From: Eubacterium sp. UBA4343
GTDB taxonomy: Bacteria; Bacillota; Clostridia; Lachnospirales; Lachnospiraceae
Length of the DNA: 7,155 bases
NCBI GenBank assembly: GCA_002394235.1
Contig: DGTF01000064.1
Span: forward strand, 1 to 7,155
Reading direction: 5' to 3'
The position numbers and the translations under genes are program-made. Below the pieces are notes generated by a model. The model made no database searches. It was not told where the DNA came from and saw only the letters and a program-made list of their open reading frames with translations. Positions 1 to 6,224 of the stretch are shown here, one piece after another (within the stretch, counting starts at the first letter, position 1; every line of letters starts with the position of its first letter).

Positions 1-9
1 GGAATTTGC

Positions 10-41
10 TTTTTCAATTCACGAATTGAAGAAAGACTTTT
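10..41 (+). terminator. Possible AT-rich terminator of an upstream gene
   Basis: An inverted repeat with arms at about 10-20 and 23-33 (core TTCAATTC, AC loop, GAATTGAA) is followed by a six-T run at about 38-43. The stem is AT-rich with one G-U pair, so it would be a weak Rho-independent terminator. The gene it would serve lies outside the window. Confidence 0.3.
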
Positions 42-108
42 TTCGACTCATTTTTCGACTTTTTTTCGCAAATCGAATCAGTTATACTTGTTACAGTTAA
101 CAGGAGGT
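36..108 (+). promoter_or_regulatory. Upstream region of the DUF4317 gene: T-tracts, candidate -10, RBS
   Basis: TATACT at 83-88 is a 5/6 match to a sigma-A -10 box. No good -35 is found at 16-18 bases; the matching stretch is a run of T. Three copies of a TTTTTCG(AC) motif lie at about 38-70 with spacing near 10-13 bases, which could bend the DNA or act as an UP-like element. The RBS, AGGAGG at about 102-107, sits six bases before the ATG at 114 and is strong. Confidence 0.35.
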
Positions 109-113
109 TTTAT

Positions 114-1265
114 ATGAATAAAAAAGAAGTACTTGAAATCAGAAAATTATTTAAGCCCGACGACTGCCGGGTTGACCGGATCTGCGGCTGCTATGTGGAC
201 GGTCACAAGAATAAGATCTCGGAGATGAAGGAGGCCTTTCTCTCTCTTCCCGAGGAAGAGATCCACAAATATACCGATATCTTCAAAAAGACTCTCTCGG
301 GACAGGTCGGGAAAAATCTTCTGAACCTCGAATTTCCGCTCAGTGAAGAGGCGGAGGGCGGCCATCAGAAGGACCTGTTGGCTCTCAGAGACAGCCGGCT
401 GGAGGATGACGAGCTGATCTCCGCCTTTTACGACAAAATCATCAGCTCCTATCTCTACGCAGAGAACTATCTCATCCTTCTGATCCACGGAAATTACGAT
501 GTTCCAGGTCACGGAACAGATCATGAAGAGATGTTCGATGCCTCGGACTACGTATATTCCTTTATCATGTGCAGCATCTGCCCGGTGTCTCTGTCAAAGC
601 CCGGCCTGGTGTTCGATGCTCCCACGAATTCCTTCATCGACAAGACACAGGACTGGATGGTTCAGATGCCCGAGACAGGCTTCCTCTTCCCTGCCTTTAA
701 TGACCGCAACACCGACATCCACTCCATCCTCTACTATTCAAAAAACGCAGAGCTTCTACATCCCGAGATTCCGGACGATATCCTCGGGTGCAGTCTTCCG
801 ATGACGGCCGGTGACCAGAAAGAAACCTTTGATCAGATCATTGAGGACACCTTCAGCGATCACTGTGATTTTGAGGTGGCAAAAACGGTACACCGGAATC
901 TGAATGCGCTTCTGGAGGGAAAAAAAGACGATCCGGAGCCGACGCCTCTCGACAAGAACGAAATCCGTCACTTCCTTGAGAGCTGCGGAGCCGAGCAGGA
1001 GCAGATCGAACATTTCGAGGAAACCTACGATGACGATCCGTCCGGGGATAAGCACATCCTAGCCTCCAACATCGCTACTCCCGGCAAGTTCGAGGTGAAA
1101 TCCGATGATGTGAAGATCTCCATTGATTCCTCCAGAGCAGATTTGATCGAGACCCGGATGATCGACGGCATCGAATATATTCTGATTCCGGTTACCGACA
1201 ACGTTGAAGTCAATGGTATACGGATCAGCTCCGGACATGCCTCCGACTCCCAAAGCGATTCCTGA
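114..1265 (+). CDS. DUF4317 family protein, function unknown
   Basis: This 383-residue soluble protein opens with MNKKEVLEIRKLFKPDDCRV, which I recognise as the start of DUF4317 proteins, a family common in Lachnospiraceae and other Clostridia. There is no signal peptide or membrane segment. The N-terminal third is charged and helical; the middle (about 130-240) carries the more conserved-looking hydrophobic stretches (YVYSFIMCSICPVSLSKPGL, then MVQMPETGFLFPAFNDRN). The C-terminal part is acidic and ends in a Ser/Asp-rich tail. Length fits the family. The start is fixed by a perfect AGGAGG six bases upstream. It stands alone on the plus strand, converging on the DUF2284 gene. No enzymatic motif is recognisable, so no biochemical role is proposed. 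Confidence 0.88.
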   Translation: MNKKEVLEIRKLFKPDDCRVDRICGCYVDGHKNKISEMKEAFLSLPEEEIHKYTDIFKKTLSGQVGKNLLNLEFPLSEEAEGGHQKDLLALRDSRLEDDELISAFYDKIISSYLYAENYLILLIHGNYDVPGHGTDHEEMFDASDYVYSFIMCSICPVSLSKPGLVFDAPTNSFIDKTQDWMVQMPETGFLFPAFNDRNTDIHSILYYSKNAELLHPEIPDDILGCSLPMTAGDQKETFDQIIEDTFSDHCDFEVAKTVHRNLNALLEGKKDDPEPTPLDKNEIRHFLESCGAEQEQIEHFEETYDDDPSGDKHILASNIATPGKFEVKSDDVKISIDSSRADLIETRMIDGIEYILIPVTDNVEVNGIRISSGHASDSQSDS

Positions 1266-1270
1266 TCCTG

Positions 1271-1319
1271 CATGCCCGGGGATTCCGGCAATCCCCGGAC
1301 ACGTGCCGCTGCGGGCATG
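1271..1319. terminator. Nested hairpins downstream of the DUF4317 gene
   Basis: CCGGGGATT (1276-1284) pairs perfectly with AATCCCCGG (1290-1298) across a five-base loop. An outer CATGCCC (1271-1277) can pair with GGGCATG (1313-1319). The stem starts six bases after the DUF4317 stop codon, as expected of a terminator, but neither strand has a T-run after it. It may be an atypical terminator or a 3' stabilising structure. Confidence 0.35.
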
Positions 1320-1349
1320 ATGAGCATCCTTTGCCGGAGATCGTATACA

Positions 1350-1398
1350 GAAAGTCCTCTTTGACGACTTACTCGTAAATATTCTTCGTCGTAAGGAC
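1350..1398 (-). terminator. Possible terminator of the DUF2284 gene
   Basis: Read on the minus strand, GTCCT (1398-1394) and ACGAC (1392-1388) pair with GTCGT (1368-1364) and AGGAC (1358-1354), followed by TTTCTGT. An alternative CTTAC/GTAAG pairing exists inside. It lies about 70-110 bases past the DUF2284 stop. The U-tract is short and broken. Apart from this and the hairpins at 1271-1319, the convergent gap 1266-1465 shows only a small CCGGG/CCCGG hairpin at 1452-1465 and no gene. Confidence 0.3.
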
Positions 1399-1465
1399 AC
1401 TGCCTCTGCACGCGATTATGGGATTAACCACCACGCTGCCGTACTGTTTGCCCGGGAGAGCCCGG

Positions 1466-2092
1466 TTACTTCGCAGAACCCGAATGCTCCTTCACCAGCA
1501 TCAGCCCCGTGTAGGTTACCGTATCCTTCCCATAGTAATAACCAAGGTTGTTGTCCTTGCACACCTGGCTCACCAGAAGGCCATAGGCCTCCATGGATGA
1601 ATGCGCTTTCTCCGGGAAGCGGCATGGAGAATCCGGATACGAGCATTTGCGGCAGATTCTGCATCCTCCGCTAGACAGCGCCAGCACGTCAACATTCTTC
1701 TCTCTCAGCCTCTGAAGAAAATCCGAGAAACGTTCCTTCTGGGTCTTCTCTCCCTCCATCATACCCTCATAATCCATGGAATCTTCCAGCATCTGTGTTG
1801 TCTGAACCAGAACGCCCCAATCATACTCCATCATCCTCGCCTGACACTCTTCAATCGTCCCGCAGGCAGGCGGGCAGGTCCAGCTATGTCCATATGCATT
1901 GCATTTATCCGCCGCGCACATGTCACGCACTTCCTTCATGGTATGCCAGGTTGTTCTGTCCGCCAGCGCCATGTGCGAAAACCCGGCATCCTCCGCCATC
2001 TTCAGCACTTCCCTCTGAAGAGTATCTCTTATACTATCCGCTTTGCTGTTTTCCTGAACAAATTCTCTTTTTTCCTGTCCGCTGCTCTCCAT
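1466..2092 (-). CDS. DUF2284 family cysteine-rich putative metal-binding protein
   Basis: The protein has 208 residues. Two cysteine clusters define it. The first is C59, C64, C73, C77 and C83, including the signature GHSWTCPPACGTIEEC. The second is C144, C147, C150 and C157 in GGCRICRKC followed by a YPDSPCRFPE stretch. This layout is that of DUF2284, annotated as predicted metal-binding proteins; the CxxCxxC spacing would suit an iron-sulfur cluster or zinc, but this is inference. There is no membrane segment. I chose the ATG at 2092 because AGGAGG lies eight bases upstream; a GTG at 2095 is also possible but only five bases from the same RBS. It follows the HAD phosphatase gene by 140 bases on the same strand, so read-through or its own promoter are both possible; I found no convincing promoter. 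Substrate unknown. Confidence 0.85.
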   Translation of the reverse strand: MESSGQEKREFVQENSKADSIRDTLQREVLKMAEDAGFSHMALADRTTWHTMKEVRDMCAADKCNAYGHSWTCPPACGTIEECQARMMEYDWGVLVQTTQMLEDSMDYEGMMEGEKTQKERFSDFLQRLREKNVDVLALSSGGCRICRKCSYPDSPCRFPEKAHSSMEAYGLLVSQVCKDNNLGYYYGKDTVTYTGLMLVKEHSGSAK

Positions 2093-2160
2093 CACAATTA
2101 CCTCCTCGCATCAATCACATAACAGGCATCACCAGATCGCACCCGATGGTCTCAACTTCT

Positions 2161-2235
2161 TATACAATCAATCCCAGCGCCCTCTACATTTCCATCATAT
2201 AATAACCCGTCCCGGTGCCCTTTACGCTTTCATCA
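2161..2235. repeat. Degenerate ~37-bp tandem repeat at the end of the HAD gene
   Basis: Two imperfect copies, 2161-2197 and 2198-2235, share about 70% of positions; the best part is CCC(A/G)G(C/T)GCCCT(C/T)TAC followed by CATCA. The second copy runs into the stop codon of the HAD gene, and a partial third copy (TAAGATCAGCCCCAG, 2236-2250) covers its last codons. The repeat fills about half of the 140-base gap between the HAD and DUF2284 genes. Confidence 0.5.
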
Positions 2236-3066
2236 TAAGATCAGCCCCAGTTTCTGAAAGGCATGCATCAGTCCGTCTTCATCTACCGGATCTGTGACGA
2301 GATCCGCCGTCTTTTTGAGCGCAGGCAGAGCGTTTCCCATCGCCACTCCCACATGCGCATAATCCAGCATCTCAAAATCGTTCGGTCCGTCACCGAAAGC
2401 GATGGTATCTTCTCTCCGGCCCCCGTTCGCGTCAAGATACCGCTGCATGCCGAAGGCCTTGTCATATCCGTTCATCGTGATTTCGCCGTCCACCGTATCT
2501 CCGAGCTTGAAGCTCGTCTCCACAACAGTGAAATATTTGCCGAGGTCCTCCTGCATCTGCCGGATCGGCCGACCCGCACCGTAGAAAACGAATTTATTCA
2601 CCTCGGGGCTATCCTTCGGCGCATCGGTAAAGGTAATTCTGCCGAGCAGCCTTGATTTTTCTTCCAGGGTCTCCTCCGTTCCGCCGAACAGCTGCAGGAC
2701 CTCTTCCCTTCTGTCCCGCGGACAATAAATCCCGGAATCTCCCTGGAGAAAATAAAGACTTCCGATCTCATCCAGATAGTCCAGAAGCATGCTCGTTTTC
2801 TCATGTTCCACATACCTGCGGAAAACGACCTCTCCCCGGCTGCGTACCACGGTTCCCGCACCGCTGACAATACCTTGAAACAGATCTCCCTCCCGGATCC
2901 ACGCGTAAATCTGCGCGTATGTCCTTCCCGAGCAGATCACCATATCATGTCCACGCTCTGCTGCCTCCCGGAGGGCATATTCCGCCGATTCCGGAAGCTC
3001 TCCCCGAAAATTTGTAAGCGTTCCGTCAATGTCCAGAAACACCGTTTTCTTGTCCAACTTCTTCAC
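2233..3066 (-). CDS. Cof-type HAD-IIB family hydrolase (sugar or nucleotide phosphatase-like)
   Basis: The protein has 277 residues and all four HAD motifs: motif I FLDIDGTLT (nucleophile Asp12, Asp14), motif II CSGR (Ser46), motif III lysine near 203 in GYDKAFGMQR, and motif IV FGDGPNDFEML (about 224-234) followed by VGVAMGNA. The large cap between motifs II and III and the overall length fit the IIB/Cof subfamily, cytosolic Mg-dependent phosphatases acting on sugar phosphates, nucleotides or flavin intermediates; the substrate cannot be read from sequence. The start is uncertain. No ATG is available after an in-frame TAA at about 3075. TTG at 3069, GTG at 3066 and TTG at 3057 are options; I chose GTG for the natural KKLDKKTVFLDIDGT beginning, although AAGGA is only three bases away. 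It lies just after the MFS/SpeE gene and is probably co-transcribed with it. Confidence 0.9.
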   Translation of the reverse strand: MKKLDKKTVFLDIDGTLTNFRGELPESAEYALREAAERGHDMVICSGRTYAQIYAWIREGDLFQGIVSGAGTVVRSRGEVVFRRYVEHEKTSMLLDYLDEIGSLYFLQGDSGIYCPRDRREEVLQLFGGTEETLEEKSRLLGRITFTDAPKDSPEVNKFVFYGAGRPIRQMQEDLGKYFTVVETSFKLGDTVDGEITMNGYDKAFGMQRYLDANGGRREDTIAFGDGPNDFEMLDYAHVGVAMGNALPALKKTADLVTDPVDEDGLMHAFQKLGLIL

Positions 3067-3080
3067 CAATCCTTATATTC

Positions 3081-4682
3081 TCATAACTCATTCAGTACCC
3101 CCTGAATACCCTTTTCTCTGAAGAGCTTTTTATAGTACGCAAGCTCATCATTGATAATCTGATCGATAGCCCGCATGCTCAGGAGCTCCACCGGTGCCTT
3201 ATCGTCGGTGAGCAGAAGGTCTCCACTCCGGTATTGTCTGAGATTTCCGCAAACCTTTTTCAGCAGCGCCTTCAGATCCGGATCTCCAATCCTGTCCAGA
3301 CGATCATTGAGGGTATCCGCATCCAGATCCTCATTCAGTGCAAAAAGCTCACGGTTTGTGTATCCCTTCACATCGACCGTATACACAGAAGGAAATACCG
3401 TGGAAATTGTGTCCGAAAGATAGCTGTTGATGGATTTTTCGCCCGATGCACGCATATTCATGTTCACGACCATCACTCCGTTCGGTTTCAAATGTTCCTT
3501 TACCATGTTGAAAAATTCCACGGACGACATCTGAAAAGGCACTGAAATATCCTGGTAGGCGTCCACCATGATTACATCATAGGTGTGCCGGTCCGCCTCC
3601 AGATACGCCCGCCCGTCGTAGGTAGCGACCTTTACGGAATCCGGCATGTCAAAATACCTGTCGGCAAGATCTGTGATTTTCTGATCGATCTCCACTCCCT
3701 GAATCTTCGCGTCCGGGAAGTAATTTGCGCACTCCTTTGCGTAAGTCCCTGATCCGTTTCCAAGGATCAGAATATCGCAGGCATCGCCCGCGTCCGACTG
3801 TGCCATCACAGGCGCAGCCATTGCATAATCGTAATACATTCCGGTCAGCGAGCCGTCCTTTCTGCTGATCGACTGAATGCCGAAAAGGACGTTGGTTGAG
3901 AGGATTACGGTATCCTTGTCCTCCTGAACCTGCAGATAGTTGTAGATGGATTCGCCTTCGTAAGCCAGAGAATTGTTCCAGAACGCAAAATGTCCGGAAT
4001 GGCCGAAGACACTGCACACCACAAACAAGATCACCGATACCAGACAACGGATTTTTCCGGTATTGGCGCTGATGAAATAGATCATGGCAAGTGCCAGAAG
4101 AATACCCGAGAAAATCAGGAATGTCACCGAGGTTCCAAGCGTCGGAATTGTGATGAAGGTTGGCGTGAAGGTGCCGATGATGCTGCCCACGGTATTCGCG
4201 GCGCCGAGCCTTCCCACGGTGCTTCCGCTGTCATCCAGACTCCGGACCGCATATTTGGTAAGAGACGGCGTCACAGTACCGAGCAGAAAGCAGGGAAATA
4301 CGAAAATGACCATACACGCGAGAAAGCCCGCAGCAATCAGAAGATTGCTGCTGATCGTGACGATCAGAATGCCTGTGATCAGAAGAATAGTGTATTTGCC
4401 AAGTACCGGTATGGCTGCCGTCCATACCGCGGCGATCAGCAGCCGGCGATAAAGCCTGTCAGGATCCGGATTTTTGTCAGCGCTTCTGCCCCCGTAGATA
4501 TTGCCCAGAGCCATTGCGATCATGATCGTGGAAATGATGATGGTCCAGACGATCTGTGAGGACGAAAAATAAGGAGCCAGAAGACGGCTAGCTCCAAGCT
4601 CCACGGCCATGACAGCCATGCCCGCGAAAAATTCTGTCAGGTAAAGATATGCTTTGTTCTTGAGGATTTTTCTTTCTTTCAT
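3081..4682 (-). CDS. Fused MFS-like membrane domain / spermidine synthase-like methyltransferase-fold protein
   Basis: The protein has 533 residues. The first ~227 hold about eight hydrophobic segments (near 12-30, 43-62, 81-95, 97-112, 113-135, 161-180, 183-205, 211-227), with the MELGASRLLAPYFSSS-like and GNIYGGR signatures typical of membrane-fused SpeE homologues. The C-terminal half is a Rossmann fold: ILILGNGSGTYAKE (SAM/dcSAM-binding loop, glycines 308-312), VEID (331-333) after strand 2, DGRAYL (356-361) and YDVIMVDAYQD (368-378). The usual YHEM-type polyamine-site motif is replaced by YYDYAMAAP (283-291). Proteins of this layout are annotated as fused MFS/spermidine synthase, but aminopropyl transfer is rarely shown for them, so the reaction is uncertain. 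The upstream RBS is weak (GGAAA ten bases before the ATG). The gene lies 86 bases after the cysteine-rich gene and just before the HAD gene. Confidence 0.88.
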   Translation of the reverse strand: MKERKILKNKAYLYLTEFFAGMAVMAVELGASRLLAPYFSSSQIVWTIIISTIMIAMALGNIYGGRSADKNPDPDRLYRRLLIAAVWTAAIPVLGKYTILLITGILIVTISSNLLIAAGFLACMVIFVFPCFLLGTVTPSLTKYAVRSLDDSGSTVGRLGAANTVGSIIGTFTPTFITIPTLGTSVTFLIFSGILLALAMIYFISANTGKIRCLVSVILFVVCSVFGHSGHFAFWNNSLAYEGESIYNYLQVQEDKDTVILSTNVLFGIQSISRKDGSLTGMYYDYAMAAPVMAQSDAGDACDILILGNGSGTYAKECANYFPDAKIQGVEIDQKITDLADRYFDMPDSVKVATYDGRAYLEADRHTYDVIMVDAYQDISVPFQMSSVEFFNMVKEHLKPNGVMVVNMNMRASGEKSINSYLSDTISTVFPSVYTVDVKGYTNRELFALNEDLDADTLNDRLDRIGDPDLKALLKKVCGNLRQYRSGDLLLTDDKAPVELLSMRAIDQIINDELAYYKKLFREKGIQGVLNEL

Positions 4683-4768
4683 GTCGATCTGTTTTCCATA
4701 TCTGAATCATCTGTATTTATTTCATCTGAAAATTTTACAGAAATCCGCCTGCGGCGTGAACAAGTATC
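4683..4768 (-). other. Leader of the MFS/SpeE gene with repeated CAGAT pentamers
   Basis: On the minus strand CAGAT occurs four times in 42 bases (plus-strand ATCTG at 4687, 4700, 4709, 4724). A small CGCC/GGCG hairpin lies at 4746-4756, just after the cysteine-rich gene's stop, with no proper T-run. No convincing -35/-10 pair was found. Confidence 0.3.
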
Positions 4769-5149
4769 TCAGTATCCCTTCGAGTGTTCTTGTCCGGATG
4801 TATCTGCTCTTGATGTATCTTCTCTTGACGTGTCTGTTGCTGATGCATCCGCTTTTCTTGAAAGAACTGCTTTTTTTCTGATCTCCTCACTGAATGTCCG
4901 GTGCTTATTCTCATGCATGATCCACCGGATGATTACATCGTAGCTCTCCGGACGGTGAGGGAAATTGCAGTCGGTGCAGTCCTTGATGATTTCATTGTTC
5001 CCGCGGCTGACAAAGGCAGGATTCCCCGGACATTTCTCACTGAGATAGAAGGGACAGTAGCAGAACATGCAGTTGAAGTTCTCAAGCCCCTTATGACACG
5101 GAAAGTACTGGCAATCCCGATTTTCAAAAAAACGATAGGAATTTTTCAT
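4769..5149 (-). CDS. Cysteine-rich small domain protein (PF04071-like)
   Basis: The protein has 126 residues. Eight cysteines in the first half (C13, C18, C27, C30, C32, C40, C58, C61), with the FNCMFCYCPFY and KDCTDCNFPH motifs, match the cysteine-rich small domain family. That domain is also found fused to cobalamin-biosynthesis proteins and is presumed to bind metal or an iron-sulfur cluster. It is cytosolic by appearance. The domain ends near residue 75; the tail after residue 100 is five pentapeptide repeats (DASAT, DTSRE, DTSRA, DTSGQ, EHSKG) and then Tyr, low-complexity and probably disordered. The start is supported by AAGGAG about nine bases upstream. The ATG overlaps the stop of a doubtful 90-codon ORF as ATGA. 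No cobalamin gene is visible here, so a cobalamin role is not supported by context. Confidence 0.85.
   Translation of the reverse strand: MKNSYRFFENRDCQYFPCHKGLENFNCMFCYCPFYLSEKCPGNPAFVSRGNNEIIKDCTDCNFPHRPESYDVIIRWIMHENKHRTFSEEIRKKAVLSRKADASATDTSREDTSRADTSGQEHSKGY
4775..4849 (-). repeat. 15-bp coding minisatellite, five units
   Basis: Five consecutive 15-base units encode residues 101-125 of the cysteine-rich protein: DASAT, DTSRE, DTSRA, DTSGQ, EHSKG. The middle three are the most alike (GA[C/T]AC[G/A]TC core). Being in multiples of three, copy changes would keep the reading frame. Confidence 0.75.
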
Positions 5150-5418
5150 TTAAATCTTTCTCCTTCATCTTCCTCTGTATATTCAGCATTCTTCTCAGCG
5201 ACAATTCTGCCGCGAACTGCATACAGAATTCTTCTCAGCAATACTCCTGCCGCAGATTGCATACAGAGTTCTTTTTCATGATATTCCAGCTCTGGAAAAA
5301 TGTAAAGCAGATCAGCCACGAACCGTGCAGGAGGCACAACCACAGAACACATCCGTGGAACACCGCCCTGAAATACAGCAATATAACACAGCCCCAGAAC
5401 ACAACTACGAAAGCTCAT
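5146..5418 (-). CDS. Doubtful 90-codon ORF upstream of the cysteine-rich gene
   Basis: This open frame ends by an ATGA overlap with the cysteine-rich gene, which suggests translational coupling. Its last 50 residues (RFVADLLYIFPELEYHEKEL onward, ending EEDEGERFK) look protein-like. Against it: its ATG at 5418 lies three bases past the T-run of a strong terminator and has no RBS; the first 25 residues are poor in charged amino acids; the 40-bp tandem duplication inside shifts frame between copies; and I do not recognise any family. It may be a gene remnant or chance. The rest of 5150-5417 holds only the duplication and a candidate promoter. Confidence 0.25.
   Translation of the reverse strand: MSFRSCVLGLCYIAVFQGGVPRMCSVVVPPARFVADLLYIFPELEYHEKELCMQSAAGVLLRRILYAVRGRIVAEKNAEYTEEDEGERFK
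5176..5204 (-). promoter_or_regulatory. Candidate promoter of the cysteine-rich gene
   Basis: On the minus strand TTGTCG (5204-5199) and TATACA (5181-5176) are each 4/6 matches to -35 and -10 boxes with an ideal 17-base spacer. Transcription would begin around 5169, a few bases before the AAGGAG RBS. The -35 lies inside the left copy of the 40-bp repeat; the other copy lacks it. Confidence 0.35.
5191..5270. repeat. Imperfect 40-bp tandem duplication
   Basis: 5191-5230 and 5231-5270 match at 32 of 40 positions without gaps, sharing CTTCTCAGC, CTGCCGC and TGCATACAG blocks (spaced by diverged bases). Since 40 is not a multiple of three, the two copies are read in different frames. Confidence 0.75.
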
Positions 5419-5420
5419 AC

Positions 5421-5467
5421 AAAAAAGAAGCCGCAGGGTAATCGGCGACCGGCCGTCCCCAGGCTTC
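5421..5467 (-). terminator. Rho-independent terminator after the CarD-like gene
   Basis: On the minus strand GAAGCC (5467-5462) pairs with GGCTTC (5432-5427). Inside, GGG pairs with CCC, and CGGC pairs with GCCG around a five-base loop. A run of six T (5426-5421) follows the stem. It lies about 100 bases past the CarD-like stop codon and should end that transcript before the cysteine-rich gene. Confidence 0.75.
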
Positions 5468-5504
5468 TGTTCTTTATCACGATCGTATCTTGTTCTTTGT
5501 CACG
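5468..5504. repeat. Direct repeat TGTTCTTT(A/G)TCACG, 23-base period
   Basis: Copies at 5468-5481 and 5491-5504 match at 13 of 14 positions. A further partial TATCACG ends at 5516, and TCACGG (5512-5517) can pair with CCGTGA (5535-5540). These lie between the CarD-like stop and its terminator. Confidence 0.55.
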
Positions 5505-5569
5505 CTTTGTATCACGGTCTGCCGCCATGAACCGCCGTGACTCATCCAATTCTGATGTAAGACCCGCGC

Positions 5570-6091
5570 CTATGCCTTCGGCTTCTCTTTCACAAGCTTG
5601 AATCTGTTTTGGAGAAGCTGATCGACCGCATCCGCGTCCTTCCCCAGAGCAATGGAAAATTCACTGCAGACAATCGCTTCTGCTTCTCTGAGATACTTCT
5701 CATCCACCGTCGTGAATTTCCTGCCCTGCTCCAGTCTCTTCTTCCGCTTTACAAACAATGTCTTGATCATGCTGATACAGTCTCTGACATTGTTGTTGCG
5801 GATAATATCCTTGTACTGTTCTTCGCGGAACTTTTCACTCTCAACCTCGAGGAATTCGATCTCGGGGATTTCATCGATGATTGCCTCCGCGGACTGGCGA
5901 TCCAGTATTTCACGCATCGCCACCTTATCATTGTCTACCGGGGAATAAATCGTACTCTTGTCTGAATTAACCGGTCGTAAAACGTAATACTTACGTTTTC
6001 TGTCGCAGCCCGGCATGTGTAGCCGAGTCACATCCATTACGAGGCATGGTCCATTTGATCCATAAACTACATAGTCACCTTTCTGATACAT
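5570..6091 (-). CDS. CarD family transcriptional regulator
   Basis: The protein has 173 residues. The N-terminal ~65 form the CarD/CdnL/TRCF-like RNA polymerase-interacting domain: it begins MYQKGDYVVYGSNGPCLVMDV and continues through KYYVLRPVNSDKSTIYSPVDN. The rest is a helical, charged domain (EEQYKDIIRNNNVRDCISMIKTLFVKRKKR and a long EAIVCSEFSIAL helix), as in CarD-like proteins, which bind the polymerase beta subunit and affect open-complex stability. Length matches small CarD proteins. I chose the ATG at 6091, with AGAGG six bases upstream. An in-frame ATG at 6148 would add 19 residues but lacks an RBS and sits only some 14 bases from the predicted transcription start. It is monocistronic between its own promoter and terminator, and diverges from the biotin ligase gene. 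Confidence 0.9.
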   Translation of the reverse strand: MYQKGDYVVYGSNGPCLVMDVTRLHMPGCDRKRKYYVLRPVNSDKSTIYSPVDNDKVAMREILDRQSAEAIIDEIPEIEFLEVESEKFREEQYKDIIRNNNVRDCISMIKTLFVKRKKRLEQGRKFTTVDEKYLREAEAIVCSEFSIALGKDADAVDQLLQNRFKLVKEKPKA

Positions 6092-6168
6092 TTTTTGCCT
6101 CTTTTCTATATGTGCTTTACCTTTAGCTGCTGAAAAAAATTCACCCATTCGTCATCAATTATGAGTAT

Positions 6169-6197
6169 ATTATAGCAAAAATCCCAGACTTTTTCCA
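6169..6197 (-). promoter_or_regulatory. Extended -10 promoter of the CarD-like gene
   Basis: On the minus strand a perfect TATAAT (6174-6169) is preceded by TGC, giving an extended -10. TGGAAA (6197-6192) is a 4/6 -35 at an exact 17-base spacer. Predicted start near 6162, leaving a leader of about 70 bases. Confidence 0.7.
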
Positions 6198-6199
6198 TG

Positions 6200-6224
6200 T
6201 TGTTTTCTAACCGTATTGTTTTCT
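6200..6224. repeat. 9-bp direct repeat TTGTTTTCT between divergent promoters
   Basis: Identical copies at 6200-6208 and 6216-6224, 16 bases apart start to start. They lie just upstream of the carD-side -35 and over the -35 region of the ligase promoter, where a regulator could affect both. Confidence 0.45.

Noticed and set aside
1025..1411. 128-codon and 113-codon minus-strand ORFs over the DUF4317 gene end
   Set aside because: They lie antisense to a clear gene, have no RBS or family resemblance, and run into the hairpin-rich convergent gap.
1601..2122. 173-codon and 135-codon plus-strand ORFs antisense to the DUF2284 gene
   Set aside because: The opposite strand has the cysteine motifs and AGGAGG start; these translations look like complementary-strand artefacts.
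3990..4559. 189-codon plus-strand ORF antisense to the membrane domain
   Set aside because: Its His/Asp/Arg-rich composition is that of the reverse complement of transmembrane segments, and it has no RBS.
4654..4881. 75-codon hydrophobic plus-strand ORF resembling a small membrane protein
   Set aside because: Its leucine-rich repeats are the antisense reading of the DTSRE minisatellite, and no RBS precedes it.
6092..6148. 19-residue N-terminal extension of the CarD-like protein
   Set aside because: No RBS at the 6148 ATG, while the 6091 ATG has AGAGG and starts exactly at the conserved domain.
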